From a virus: a DNA stretch of 23,320 bases. Location of the stretch: IMG/VR virus record IMGVR_UViG_3300025314_001329, positions 1 to 23,320 of that record, one strand, 5' to 3'. The position numbers and the translations under genes are program-made. Shown piece after piece: positions 1 to 7,326 of the stretch; position 1 is the first letter of the stretch; every line of letters begins with the position of its first letter. Under the pieces are notes generated by a model. That model ran no database searches and had not been told where the DNA came from. It worked only from the letters and a program-made list of their open reading frames with translations.

Positions 1-280
1 CGCCGCTCGCCTCGAAGGCCAGGGTCCCGCTCCACGTACCCGTCACATGCAGCCCGAGGCCGCCGTGCCCATGGGTGTTCGCGATCGCGACCGTCTGTGC
101 GGCGGCGGTGATCGTCCCCGTCATCGCGTCCACTACCAGCGGGTCGCTCACACTCACCACCTCCTTCGTCTCCGAACGGACCTGCCGCGCCCACTCGTCG
201 AGGTCGAGGAGCGCGGTTCGTAGGGCCGGGTCCTTCAAGGCCCCGATCCCGATCACGCCTCGAAAGGGCCGCCAGGGCAT
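1..280 (-). CDS. N-terminal part of a probable virion protein (runs off the left edge)
   Basis: An open frame begins with ATG at 278-280, one base after the TAA stop of the tailspike gene, and stays open for 93 codons to the window edge, so only the N-terminus is visible. A GGAGG lies 12 nt upstream. The protein begins MPWRPFRGVIGIGALKDPAL, followed by a short helical-looking acidic/basic stretch (about residues 20-45). It then becomes Thr/Gly/Ala-rich and beta-prone (about 46-93), ending with GTWSGTLAFEAS. That last pattern resembles the beta-sandwich repeat seen in many phage tail or decoration proteins, but the family is not certain. Its place directly after the tailspike suggests a tail accessory or second adhesin. 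Function unknown. Confidence 0.7.
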   Translation of the reverse strand, partial: MPWRPFRGVIGIGALKDPALRTALLDLDEWARQVRSETKEVVSVSDPLVVDAMTGTITAAAQTVAIANTHGHGGLGLHVTGTWSGTLAFEASG

Positions 281-281
281 C

Positions 282-2213
282 TTAGGTCATTGCCTCCGCG
301 CAGAAGACCGCAAACTCGCCGGTGCCGGAATAGTTCGTTGCGACCCCGACCGTATAGAGCGTCAGATAGCCCATGTTTGCGGTCGAGGAACCCGCCCCCG
401 CCCCCGTCGCCGTGCCCGAGACATTCGCCCCGAGCTTGTGGAACCATCCGCCGGCACTCCCACTCATCAACTGGGCTGCCGCCGTGATGTCCATCGGCAC
501 GAGCGAGAGCACCCGGGTCACCGAAGTGATCCGGTTCGAGGCGACCCGGGTCTCGGTCGTTGAGACCGAGCGGGTCCGGCCAACGATCCAGAACCCTCCA
601 TACTGGTTCGCCCCGTAGTCCGAGTTCGTCTGCATCGGGTAGGCATGGAACCCACCACCCCCGCCAAGTCCGGCTCCGGCCGAGGAAGCGATCCGGCTTT
701 GGCGGAAGACGTTGTGCTTGCCGCGATCGAAGAAGAGTGCGGTTGCCTCCCCGCTTGAGATGATGTCATCGACGATGATCTGCTTCGTCCCTCCCTCGAG
801 CCCGACTGCGTGGCTCATCAGCGCGCCACCTGAGTCATCGGTGACAATCGGGCGGATGATCTGGCCGAAGCGGCAGCGGGTCACGTCCGAGTTGTCGTCC
901 AGGTTGTTCGAGACGATCGCTCCCTGGCAGTAGATCCCATAGCCCGCGGCGGCGTTACAGTTGTTGTAGAGGACCGGAGTGACGACCTGGAAGTAACTCA
1001 CTCGACCGAGGATCTGGATCCCCGTCGCTCGGTTCCTCGCAATGATCGGGCTCGCGATGACGACGTTTCTGATCCGCGGGCCGTTCCCCGGGTTTGTCGT
1101 CTCGCTTGCGTTGAGGCGGATCCCGGACATGCCGTTATCGGAGTAGTGCCCGCCGTTGAGGTCAACCTCTGAGACCGTCGTACCATTCGACAGCAGGCAT
1201 TCGATGAGAAGCCCGTCGTAGGCCGTGCCGCCGTTGGCGATCACCGAGCACTCGTCGAGCTTGATCCGTTTCACGGTCGCGACCGTCGCGGTGCCGATCA
1301 GCGCGATCCCTTCCCGGGGGTTATTCCGTGCCTGGCACTTGGAGAGCGTGAGATCATCGAACGGCGGCTCGAAGCGGAAGCCGTTCTGCCGGGTGAAGGT
1401 GACGACACTGGTCCCGTTCGAGTCGGCGAGACAGTCATCGAAGGTCACCCGCGCCGGGAAGGCGACCGCATCGACCGAGAACCCGTGTCCATAGTTCGTC
1501 GTTGAATGCACTCGGCGGAAGGTCGTGTCGGTAGCGCCAGTCGCCCTCAACCCGTCACCCTTGACATTGATGATGAGCAAGTCCTCGAAGAGACAATCAG
1601 AGCAGGAGCTCTGAAGATCGAGGCCGTAATATGGGCCCGCCCCCGATTGGTTGCCGGCGTTGCCGCTAATGGTAAAGTTCCGAATGGTAAGCCGGGTACC
1701 GGCGAGATCGAACACATCGCAGTTGGCATTGGTAGCAAGGGTGACGACAATGCCACGATTTGCGCCTTCGATCACGAGGTCTGCCTTGTTGACATTGAGT
1801 ACTGCCGAGGAGGTCACGTCATCATCGATGATGATCTTCGTCCCCGGGGTTGCAGCATCGATCGCCGCCTGGAACGTCGCATACTCGGAGACGTAGAAGA
1901 TCGAGTCGTCGTGGTGGGCGCTCTCGTCCTGGATCGTGAAGGTGGTGAACTGTGGCTGGTTCGGATCAAGCGACTGCTGGATGAAGAGGTCGAAGGTACG
2001 ATCCTGCGAGCGAACGTAGAACTGGAGGCGCGCGTCGGTGCCGAGGGTCACCGGCTGGGTGATGAGGGTCGTCCCGGCCGAGTCGGAGTAGATGTTTCGA
2101 TTGTTCGTCGTGTCGGGCGCGTAGACGTTGATCCTCGCGCCGGCGGCCGCAACGAGGACCCCGGAGGTGTTAATGACGAGGATTGACTCTGTGTACTTGG
2201 CAAGCCTTGGCAC
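282..2213 (-). CDS. Tailspike-like protein with a parallel beta-helix
   Basis: 643 aa, start GTG four bases after the preceding TAA, with a purine-rich GGGAG about 10 nt upstream. Residues 1-100 form a separate N-terminal domain (VNVYAPDTTNNRN-type loops, SAGTTLITQPVTLGTDARLQ) like the particle-binding domain of tail fibres. From about residue 108 a pectate-lyase-3-type start (FQAAIDAATPGTKIIIDDDV, then VIEGANRG) leads into irregular beta-helix coils rich in N, G, I and V (about 105-515). There are recurring short strands such as LTIRNFTISGN, CLFEDLLIINV and IRNVVIASPIIARN. A Gly-rich hinge (about 515-521) precedes a C-terminal beta/Ala-Gly domain. Such proteins sit at the tail tip of podoviruses and bind or cleave host surface polysaccharide. 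No catalytic residues can be assigned by eye, so enzymatic activity is inferred only from the fold. Confidence 0.8.
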   Translation of the reverse strand: MPRLAKYTESILVINTSGVLVAAAGARINVYAPDTTNNRNIYSDSAGTTLITQPVTLGTDARLQFYVRSQDRTFDLFIQQSLDPNQPQFTTFTIQDESAHHDDSIFYVSEYATFQAAIDAATPGTKIIIDDDVTSSAVLNVNKADLVIEGANRGIVVTLATNANCDVFDLAGTRLTIRNFTISGNAGNQSGAGPYYGLDLQSSCSDCLFEDLLIINVKGDGLRATGATDTTFRRVHSTTNYGHGFSVDAVAFPARVTFDDCLADSNGTSVVTFTRQNGFRFEPPFDDLTLSKCQARNNPREGIALIGTATVATVKRIKLDECSVIANGGTAYDGLLIECLLSNGTTVSEVDLNGGHYSDNGMSGIRLNASETTNPGNGPRIRNVVIASPIIARNRATGIQILGRVSYFQVVTPVLYNNCNAAAGYGIYCQGAIVSNNLDDNSDVTRCRFGQIIRPIVTDDSGGALMSHAVGLEGGTKQIIVDDIISSGEATALFFDRGKHNVFRQSRIASSAGAGLGGGGGFHAYPMQTNSDYGANQYGGFWIVGRTRSVSTTETRVASNRITSVTRVLSLVPMDITAAAQLMSGSAGGWFHKLGANVSGTATGAGAGSSTANMGYLTLYTVGVATNYSGTGEFAVFCAEAMT

Positions 2214-2217
2214 TTCG

Positions 2218-4323
2218 TTACGCTCCCTTTCGCGAGAAGTGTTCTAGTCCGACAAAGTGGATCGGCGCAAAGCCTTGCACCCGGATCGCGATCCCGGGTG
2301 CCGTGACATGCTTCTCGATACGGCTCATGACCCCAGGCTCGAAGGCCCGCTGGAACCCGTTCGACTTCGGCGCGCCACCGATCGGGCGAGTCAGGAACCC
2401 GAGGATCTCGACCTGGCGATCGGGGATCGGCACCGAGCCCGATAGTACCCAAAAACGCTCGGCTACGACCTCACCATCCAGCCCCCCGAGATGGAGGAAC
2501 CGGCTCTCAATCGCCACCCCGCAGGAGGAGATGAGCTCGGCCGAAGCGATGTCTGCCGGGCTGAGTTCTTGATGATCCTCGGTCCTGACCTGCCCGTCGT
2601 AGCCTCCCGTGTAGAGCCGCCCCGAGACCGGGTCATAGTCGGCACTCGCCGCCGAGAGCGAGACCGGCCCCGACATCTTCAAGTAGCGACCTTTCAAGTG
2701 CTCGGCTGAGTAGGAGAAGGTCAACGCCTTGAGCCTCGTCGTCGCGACCGTCTGCACCCCGCCGAGGATAACTGTCCTCGGGACATAGAACAGGAAGAGC
2801 GCCTGCAAGCTCTCGATGTTCAAGAGAATCGTTTGCGCGAGCGAGGATTCCTCCTGGCGGATAGTTGCCTGCCAGTCGAGATCGGTCGTCAGCGAATCGA
2901 TCGTGAGGCCATCGGTCGAGTAGAGTCCGTCCCGGGAGACGAAAGCGAGCCGCGGGATGTCACCGATAAGTGAGTAGCCCGCGGTGGCGTTGGGCCCGAC
3001 GATCCCGTGATCGCCTGAGATTAAGTCCTTGACCCGTGTGGCATCGAACTCGGCATCTCCGCTCCGCGGCAGAAAGTTCACCCGCCAAATCGCCCCCTTC
3101 TGGCCGACGACGAGCTTGTTCCCGAGAGCACGGATCAAGGTCACATCGTCTAGTCGCCGCGTGTCGAAGAGGATTGTGTAACGGGACGGGAAAGAGTGGA
3201 TGAGCCCGGATTCCGAGTAGTGGATGATCGAGCGATCGGTCACGTCATTCGTGACGAGCGACTCCTCAAAAATGTCGGCAGTCGTGAACTTCCAGGTCGG
3301 AGGCGGGTCACGGTCGATCGCCGTGTCGATGCCGGCCGCGCTGATGATGACGACCGGATAGGGCACCGCCGAAGCGAAGCCGTAGTCCCAGCGCGTGACC
3401 TCGGCGGGTACGGCCGGGATCGGGATGTCGATGAGTGCAGTCGCGGTGTCCGCGTCCTCGACATCGTAGGTCGTGATTCGCACCCCATCGGGGAAGGGAT
3501 TATAGATGTGAGTGTCCTGGGTCGAGGTCATGAGTGGCTGGATCTGGGCGGGTGAGCGGTAAATCCGCCAATGAGTTGCGTTCTGATTCACCTTGACTGG
3601 ATAGTTGTTCGAGCCGTAGCGGATGGTGATGAGGTGGACTCGCCCTCCGACCGAGCCATAGACCGCGCGGCAGAGCGAGAACTCGCCGTAGCGGCCGATG
3701 TAACTCGATTCGATCGCGTTCACCGAATCGTACTCAGTGATCCAGTACCAGTGATAACCGGGCGGGTTCGGCCAGGTGACATTCACCGGAGGATTTGGAC
3801 TCAAGGCGACCGTAAAATCCACGTTCGTGACGCCGGCGACGGGCTGGGGAGTTCCTGTCGAATCCTTGAGACCCGCAACGAGTGTCATACCAAGAGGGAT
3901 ACGGGTCAGATTCGGCGCCAGCACATGCTGCGAATCGACACCGTTCGCGAGCACGTAGCGGTTGCCGTACTGCACGGCCTCGATCCCGAGCCCGGGGGTC
4001 CGCTGGCTCACGTCCGGGAGGATCGTCCAAGTGCCATCGGTCTGCGGCCCATAGCGCCAGCGCCTACCCTCGCCGTCGGAGATCAAGGTCCGTGCGGCGG
4101 CGCCCTCGAAGATGAGCCGGCGGAGCCCCGTGATCGCGTAGGGAAGCCCCGTGTTCGGGTTCTTCTGCTGGAGCCCTTGCTTCAGGCGATAGCCGATCGG
4201 ATGGAGGGCCTGCGAGTTCGGGCGATAGAGGGCTTCATCGGTGCGCTGGAGTTCGCCCTCTTGGAGGAGGCTCGGGTCCCGGCTTGTAACTAGTCCACGG
4301 TTAACCTGTTCTACGTGCAGCAC
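2218..4323 (-). CDS. Tail nozzle / stabilisation-like protein (T7 gp12 or P22 gp10-like)
   Basis: 701 aa, GTG start immediately after the TAG of the upstream adaptor-like gene. No signal peptide or membrane segment. The N-terminus has the pattern common in podovirus nozzle proteins (SLLQEGELQRTDEALYRPNS near residues 18-37). About residues 398-485 hold a well-conserved blade-like segment: LVVGQKGAIWRV, GDHGIVGPNATAGYSLIG, LAFVSRDGLYSTDGLTIDSL and TTDLDW. This is typical of the beta-propeller-containing proteins that follow the tail adaptor in T7-like and P22-like tails. The C-terminal third is beta-rich and may dock the tailspike encoded next. The order adaptor, nozzle, spike supports this role. 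Sequence similarity to the named prototypes was not tested and may be very remote. Confidence 0.6.
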   Translation of the reverse strand: MLHVEQVNRGLVTSRDPSLLQEGELQRTDEALYRPNSQALHPIGYRLKQGLQQKNPNTGLPYAITGLRRLIFEGAAARTLISDGEGRRWRYGPQTDGTWTILPDVSQRTPGLGIEAVQYGNRYVLANGVDSQHVLAPNLTRIPLGMTLVAGLKDSTGTPQPVAGVTNVDFTVALSPNPPVNVTWPNPPGYHWYWITEYDSVNAIESSYIGRYGEFSLCRAVYGSVGGRVHLITIRYGSNNYPVKVNQNATHWRIYRSPAQIQPLMTSTQDTHIYNPFPDGVRITTYDVEDADTATALIDIPIPAVPAEVTRWDYGFASAVPYPVVIISAAGIDTAIDRDPPPTWKFTTADIFEESLVTNDVTDRSIIHYSESGLIHSFPSRYTILFDTRRLDDVTLIRALGNKLVVGQKGAIWRVNFLPRSGDAEFDATRVKDLISGDHGIVGPNATAGYSLIGDIPRLAFVSRDGLYSTDGLTIDSLTTDLDWQATIRQEESSLAQTILLNIESLQALFLFYVPRTVILGGVQTVATTRLKALTFSYSAEHLKGRYLKMSGPVSLSAASADYDPVSGRLYTGGYDGQVRTEDHQELSPADIASAELISSCGVAIESRFLHLGGLDGEVVAERFWVLSGSVPIPDRQVEILGFLTRPIGGAPKSNGFQRAFEPGVMSRIEKHVTAPGIAIRVQGFAPIHFVGLEHFSRKGA

Positions 4324-5100
4324 CTACCATCCGTCAAGTGCGAGAAGCGCCGCGTAGGGGTGAGTCAAATCATAGGCGCCCACCCGGTCGCGCGCCGTCG
4401 AGAACCCAAGATCCCGGTCGGGGTGCTCCTGGTCATCGGACTTCATCTGCATGAGAAGCCGATCGGCCTTCCCCTGCCAATAGGCGATCCGATCCTCGTT
4501 CCCGCCGTGGTCGGAAAGCATCATCGCCTTCGCCTGGTAGATCGGCCAGTACTGGTAGCGCCGTGGGAGATCGAGGGTGTCGCCGTCATCATTGATGATC
4601 CCGAGTGGCCGGTAGTACTTGAGAATCAGCGTATCGGTCGAGGTCGGGGTCGGGATGAGCCGGATCGTCGTCTTCGAGTGCTGGGGGGTGGCTCCTGTCG
4701 CCACGGTCCCCGGAAACATCGTGAAGTGGGTCGGGGTGCCAGTAGTCACCACGGTGACGATTCGGTCATAGTCCCGCTGCTCGGCGTAGGCGAGCGGGCG
4801 CTGGTTCGTCCCGAGCCTGGCCGTGTAGGGCTTCTGGCAGTCGCTCGGGAGCTCGTAGTCGGCGGTCCCCGCGACGACCGCGATCGTGGCCGCGGTCTTC
4901 AAGAGGAACTCCCAGTGGTGGAGCGACAGCTCCTCAAGCGAGGCGAGGATCAAGTCACCCGCCTCATCGAGGAGCGTCTCATCGGTCACGTCGCCGATCG
5001 CCCGAGCGACGAGCTGCTTCGCGCGGAGGAAGGAAATCTGCCCGGAATCGATGAGTGGGGTGGTTACGGCGGCTGCTGAGCCGTCGACAACGATCGGCAT
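4324..5100 (-). CDS. Tail tubular / head-tail adaptor-like protein
   Basis: 258 aa, ATG start with GGAGGG 8 nt upstream. The N-terminal half is helical, with an alternating pattern ending in SLEELSLHHWEFLLKTAAT (about residues 53-71). It is followed by a VAGTADYELPSD turn and a beta domain containing TIRLIPTPTSTDTLILKYYR. A helical C-terminal part follows (IYQAKAMMLSDHG, AYWQGKADRLLMQM). This helix / VAGTxxYxLPxD / LxYYR / C-terminal helices layout is that of T7 gp11-like tail tubular protein A and gp6-like adaptors found right before the nozzle gene. It would form the ring joining the portal to the tail. It is the first gene after the sugar module, separated from it by a 51-nt gap, so virion genes resume here. 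Confidence 0.6.
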   Translation of the reverse strand: MPIVVDGSAAAVTTPLIDSGQISFLRAKQLVARAIGDVTDETLLDEAGDLILASLEELSLHHWEFLLKTAATIAVVAGTADYELPSDCQKPYTARLGTNQRPLAYAEQRDYDRIVTVVTTGTPTHFTMFPGTVATGATPQHSKTTIRLIPTPTSTDTLILKYYRPLGIINDDGDTLDLPRRYQYWPIYQAKAMMLSDHGGNEDRIAYWQGKADRLLMQMKSDDQEHPDRDLGFSTARDRVGAYDLTHPYAALLALDGW

Positions 5101-5151
5101 CGGCTAAACCCTCCGAGAGTCGCCCTATCCTCTTACCCCGCTTAGTCCCTG
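5101..5151. other. 51-nt intergenic gap before the tail module
   Basis: This is one of only two gaps above 50 nt. On the minus strand it separates the stop of the methyltransferase gene from the adaptor-like gene. It contains a GGAGGG ribosome-binding site near the downstream start. I see no strong hairpin with a U-tract and no convincing sigma-70 promoter. Confidence 0.6.
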
Positions 5152-5907
5152 TCAAGCGGTGAAGTACCAGATCCGGCCCTGGCCGACCCGCCCGAACTCG
5201 GAGCGGGGGAGCCTCCTGGCGAGCTGGTTCACGGGGGCGTCGTAGAGGGGCTCGGCCGGGGCGGCGATAGCCGCGTTCACGACCCGGCTCAGGAAGTAGT
5301 AGAGGTCCGAGTAGTAGGTGATTTCAAGCCGATGTCCTGGGAGCACCGAGGCCATGTCCTCGTCCCGGAGGTAGAGGTTGTGCGCCGGGGGCTCGATCGC
5401 CTCGAGCCCCACTGCGCGGCGGAGGGCGTTCAGGTTATCGAGGCCGTCCTGGGAGTTCTCGCAGAGGAGGATCCGGGGCGCGACCTTGGCGAGCCAGGCG
5501 ATCGTCCGTGCCTGCTCCTCCCAGCTTGGGAGGTTCTGGAGCATGCGCTCGGTATAGGCGAGGTCGATCCTGGGGGGAAGACTGAGAAGCCAGCCACTCC
5601 CAAGGCCAGTCACAAACTCGACCGTACCTTCGAGCTTCGGCTCGGCCCGAAGCCTCTCCTGGGCGATCTCGATCATCTTTGGCGAGATGTCGTAGCCGAT
5701 CACCCGCACCTGGAAGTCACGCGCGAGCGCGACCGCGGTCTCTCCCGTGCCACAGCCGAAGTCGAGGACAGTATCGATGTCGAGGGTGATGAAGGAGCGG
5801 ATGGCCTCGATCTCAAGCGCCTTCGCGATCCGATCCCGGGTCCCCGCCTCCTCGCCAAGAGTCTCGGCCCGCTCATCCCAGAAGGCGCGGAGCGCTTCAG
5901 TTCCCAT
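5152..5907 (-). CDS. Class I SAM-dependent methyltransferase
   Basis: 251 aa. The open frame extends further upstream, but ATG at 5907 is chosen because GGAGG lies 4 nt before it and the protein then starts naturally (MGTEALRAFWDERAETLGEE). Motif I is clear at about residues 47-55 (VLDFGCGTG), followed by an acidic motif II region (VIGYDISPKMIEIA). Then comes a post-motif helix-strand pattern (PPRIDLAYTERMLQNLPSWEEQARTI), where the second strand is expected. The C-terminal third (about 175-251) is a substrate-specific region with aromatic residues (YYSDLYYFLSRVVNAA). It overlaps the NeuB-like gene by 11 nt, so it is probably co-translated with the sugar genes and may methylate the sugar or glycan. 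The substrate is inference; DNA or protein methylation cannot be excluded, but no DNA-methylase catalytic motif is seen. Confidence 0.8.
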   Translation of the reverse strand: MGTEALRAFWDERAETLGEEAGTRDRIAKALEIEAIRSFITLDIDTVLDFGCGTGETAVALARDFQVRVIGYDISPKMIEIAQERLRAEPKLEGTVEFVTGLGSGWLLSLPPRIDLAYTERMLQNLPSWEEQARTIAWLAKVAPRILLCENSQDGLDNLNALRRAVGLEAIEPPAHNLYLRDEDMASVLPGHRLEITYYSDLYYFLSRVVNAAIAAPAEPLYDAPVNQLARRLPRSEFGRVGQGRIWYFTA

Positions 5908-6712
5908 GGAGCCTCCGAGTCTCAGGGCAAGGGCTGTGGTGAAAGGCCCCGAGGATTGGATCGATTGCGTTGTAGATCTCTGAGAGATCCGCCACGTAAT
6001 CCTCGAACGCTCTCGGCTCGAAGGCATGCTCGGCAGTATCCGGCCCTCCTTGTTGGTCCTTGAGCTTCAAGTGATGCTCGATGACCCGAGCCCCGAGGGC
6101 GATCGCGGCTGCGGCAGCGACCGAACTCGTGGTGTGGTCTGAGAATCCCACGCGATCAGTCCTCGTCTTGAGCAAAGCCAGGCGGGCGAGGCTCGCGTGG
6201 CACAGCTCGGTTGGGTATTCACTCACGCAGTGGAGCCAATGGGCCTTGGGATCCCGCGCGAGAAGCCCGTCAAGATCCTCATCCGCGACTTGGCCCAGAG
6301 AGACGATTCGAGGCTTGTCCGCGGTCGCCTCCCAGAGGGCGGGATCGAGAGCCTCGAAGCTGCCGATCTTCCACACCTTGACGTAGGGGCGGAGGACGTC
6401 GCAGGCCCAAGGGGCAAACGGCGTACAGAGGAAATCAATCCCGTAATCTGATGCTTGTTTCGCCAAGGCCACGACCCAGTCGGGCTTGAGTTCCCATCGC
6501 CTATAGCTCCTCGGGAACTCGCGCAGGATGTCCTCGGCGTGAAAGAGCTGGAACTTGACCGCGTCGGCACCACTAACCGCCGCCGCCTCGACCAGCGCCT
6601 TCGCGGTGTCGAGCTTCCCCATGTGGTTCGATCCGGCCTCGGCGATCAAGTAGAGGCTTGGGCAAAAATCCTCTCCCCCACTCGGATCACGTCCTCTAGC
6701 GGTGCATTCCAT
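5897..6712 (-). CDS. NeuB/SpsE-like sialic acid (nonulosonic acid) synthase, lacking the C-terminal SAF domain
   Basis: 271 aa. Enzymes of this family condense phosphoenolpyruvate with a 6-carbon N-acyl amino sugar to a 9-carbon nonulosonic acid. Family motifs in order: IAEAGSNHMGKLDTAKAL (residues 23-40), ADAVKFQLF (49-57), FLCTPF (94-99), CVSEYPTEL (162-170), VGFSDHT (188-194), GARVIEHHL (207-215) and GPDTAEHAFEP (223-233). The histidines in SDHT and EHH correspond to the metal ligands of NeuB. The usual I-S-T-G-M strand reads IVSLGQV. The protein ends soon after the TIM barrel, so the antifreeze-like SAF domain that normally makes these enzymes about 340-350 aa is absent. The ATG start lies inside the cytidylyltransferase gene (67-nt overlap) and is supported by GAGGAG 5 nt upstream. 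Confidence 0.85.
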   Translation of the reverse strand: MECTARGRDPSGGEDFCPSLYLIAEAGSNHMGKLDTAKALVEAAAVSGADAVKFQLFHAEDILREFPRSYRRWELKPDWVVALAKQASDYGIDFLCTPFAPWACDVLRPYVKVWKIGSFEALDPALWEATADKPRIVSLGQVADEDLDGLLARDPKAHWLHCVSEYPTELCHASLARLALLKTRTDRVGFSDHTTSSVAAAAAIALGARVIEHHLKLKDQQGGPDTAEHAFEPRAFEDYVADLSEIYNAIDPILGAFHHSPCPETRRLHGN

Positions 6713-7326
6713 GGCAACTCCTCGTATATCGACCGCACGAACTCAAGGTCCTCCTCGGTATCGATCGAGTACTTGGCCTTGGCATCATAGGGGAAGTGCT
6801 CGACATGTGTCCTCCAAGTCGGGATGTCATAGAAGATCGTCGTCCCATCACGGCGGAAACTCACCATGGCGGCCGAGGCTTCTTTGAGCGCCTGTCGAGT
6901 CACGACTCGGACCTCGAACCCGCTGATCCCGATGATACCCAGGAAGTCGAGCCCCATCGCGCGGTGATCGGAGATCGCGTGGTCGATCGTCTGTGGGTCA
7001 ATGAAGGGGCAGTCCCCGGTGATCTCGACCACAGTATCGAGGTTCAGGCGATCCGCTGCGCTAAGAAGCTCGGCCATCAAGTCGCCTCGCTCCCACCACC
7101 TCAGGCCCTGTACGTAGCGGATGTTCGATTGAGCGAGGAAAGAGGCTTGTGCCATATCTCCATGCGGTATAAGCACATGGGTCTCGACCGTGGTCCCTGA
7201 TGCAAGGCCCACCCGCCGGTAGACTACATCAATGAGTGCCCCATGGCCTAGTGCCTCGAAGCACTTCCCAGGGAACCGGCTCGACCCGGTACGCGACTCA
7301 ATCAGAACCCCAATCCGCTCTCCCAT
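6646..7326 (-). CDS. SpsF-like cytidylyltransferase (nucleotide-sugar activating enzyme)
   Basis: 226 aa, ATG start, overlapping the dehydratase gene by 29 nt. It has the GT-A-type nucleotidyltransferase signature: GVLIESRTGSSRFPGK (about residues 6-21) is the nucleotide-binding loop with the R-x3-S-x-R-x-P-G-K pattern. ERGDLMAELLSAADRL (79-94) and VVEITGDCPFIDPQTID (99-115) supply the metal/ribose-contact region with a D-C-P-x-I-D-P motif. YSIDTEEDLEFVRSIYEEL (186-204) is the family C-terminal end. These enzymes transfer CMP from CTP to a sugar acid such as a nonulosonic acid. Bacillus SpsF is the nearest named family; NeuA/PseF are functional equivalents. Adjacent to the synthase, it would form CMP-nonulosonate in the cytoplasm. 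The true sugar is not determinable. Confidence 0.85.
   Translation of the reverse strand: MGERIGVLIESRTGSSRFPGKCFEALGHGALIDVVYRRVGLASGTTVETHVLIPHGDMAQASFLAQSNIRYVQGLRWWERGDLMAELLSAADRLNLDTVVEITGDCPFIDPQTIDHAISDHRAMGLDFLGIIGISGFEVRVVTRQALKEASAAMVSFRRDGTTIFYDIPTWRTHVEHFPYDAKAKYSIDTEEDLEFVRSIYEELPWNAPLEDVIRVGERIFAQAST
6718..6723 (-). promoter_or_regulatory. Ribosome-binding site deciding the NeuB-like start
   Basis: GAGGAG on the minus strand, 5 nt before ATG 6712, inside the cytidylyltransferase gene. It supports the longer N-terminus over an in-frame TTG at 6649, which would give a 4-nt TTGA overlap but cut off part of the first barrel strand. The hexamer is also part of a Glu-Glu codon pair, so chance cannot be excluded. 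Confidence 0.55.

Noticed and set aside
1506-2186. Plus-strand open frame of 226 codons
   Set aside because: Antisense of the tailspike N-terminal half. It is Asp/Glu/Arg/Val-rich, typical of a shadow frame.
4315-5079. Plus-strand open frame of 254 codons
   Set aside because: It is the exact antisense of the adaptor-like gene, which has clear family-like motifs; the plus-strand translation has none.
5101-5151. Promoter or terminator in the gap before the tail module
   Set aside because: No hairpin plus U-tract and no convincing -35/-10 pair can be seen by eye.
5908-6027. Longer N-terminus for the 251-aa methyltransferase
   Set aside because: The extra 40 residues lie in another frame of the synthase gene and are Ser/Arg/Thr-rich; the ATG at 5907 has its own GGAGG.
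5332-6063. Plus-strand open frame of 243 codons
   Set aside because: Antisense of the methyltransferase and synthase genes, which have strong motifs.
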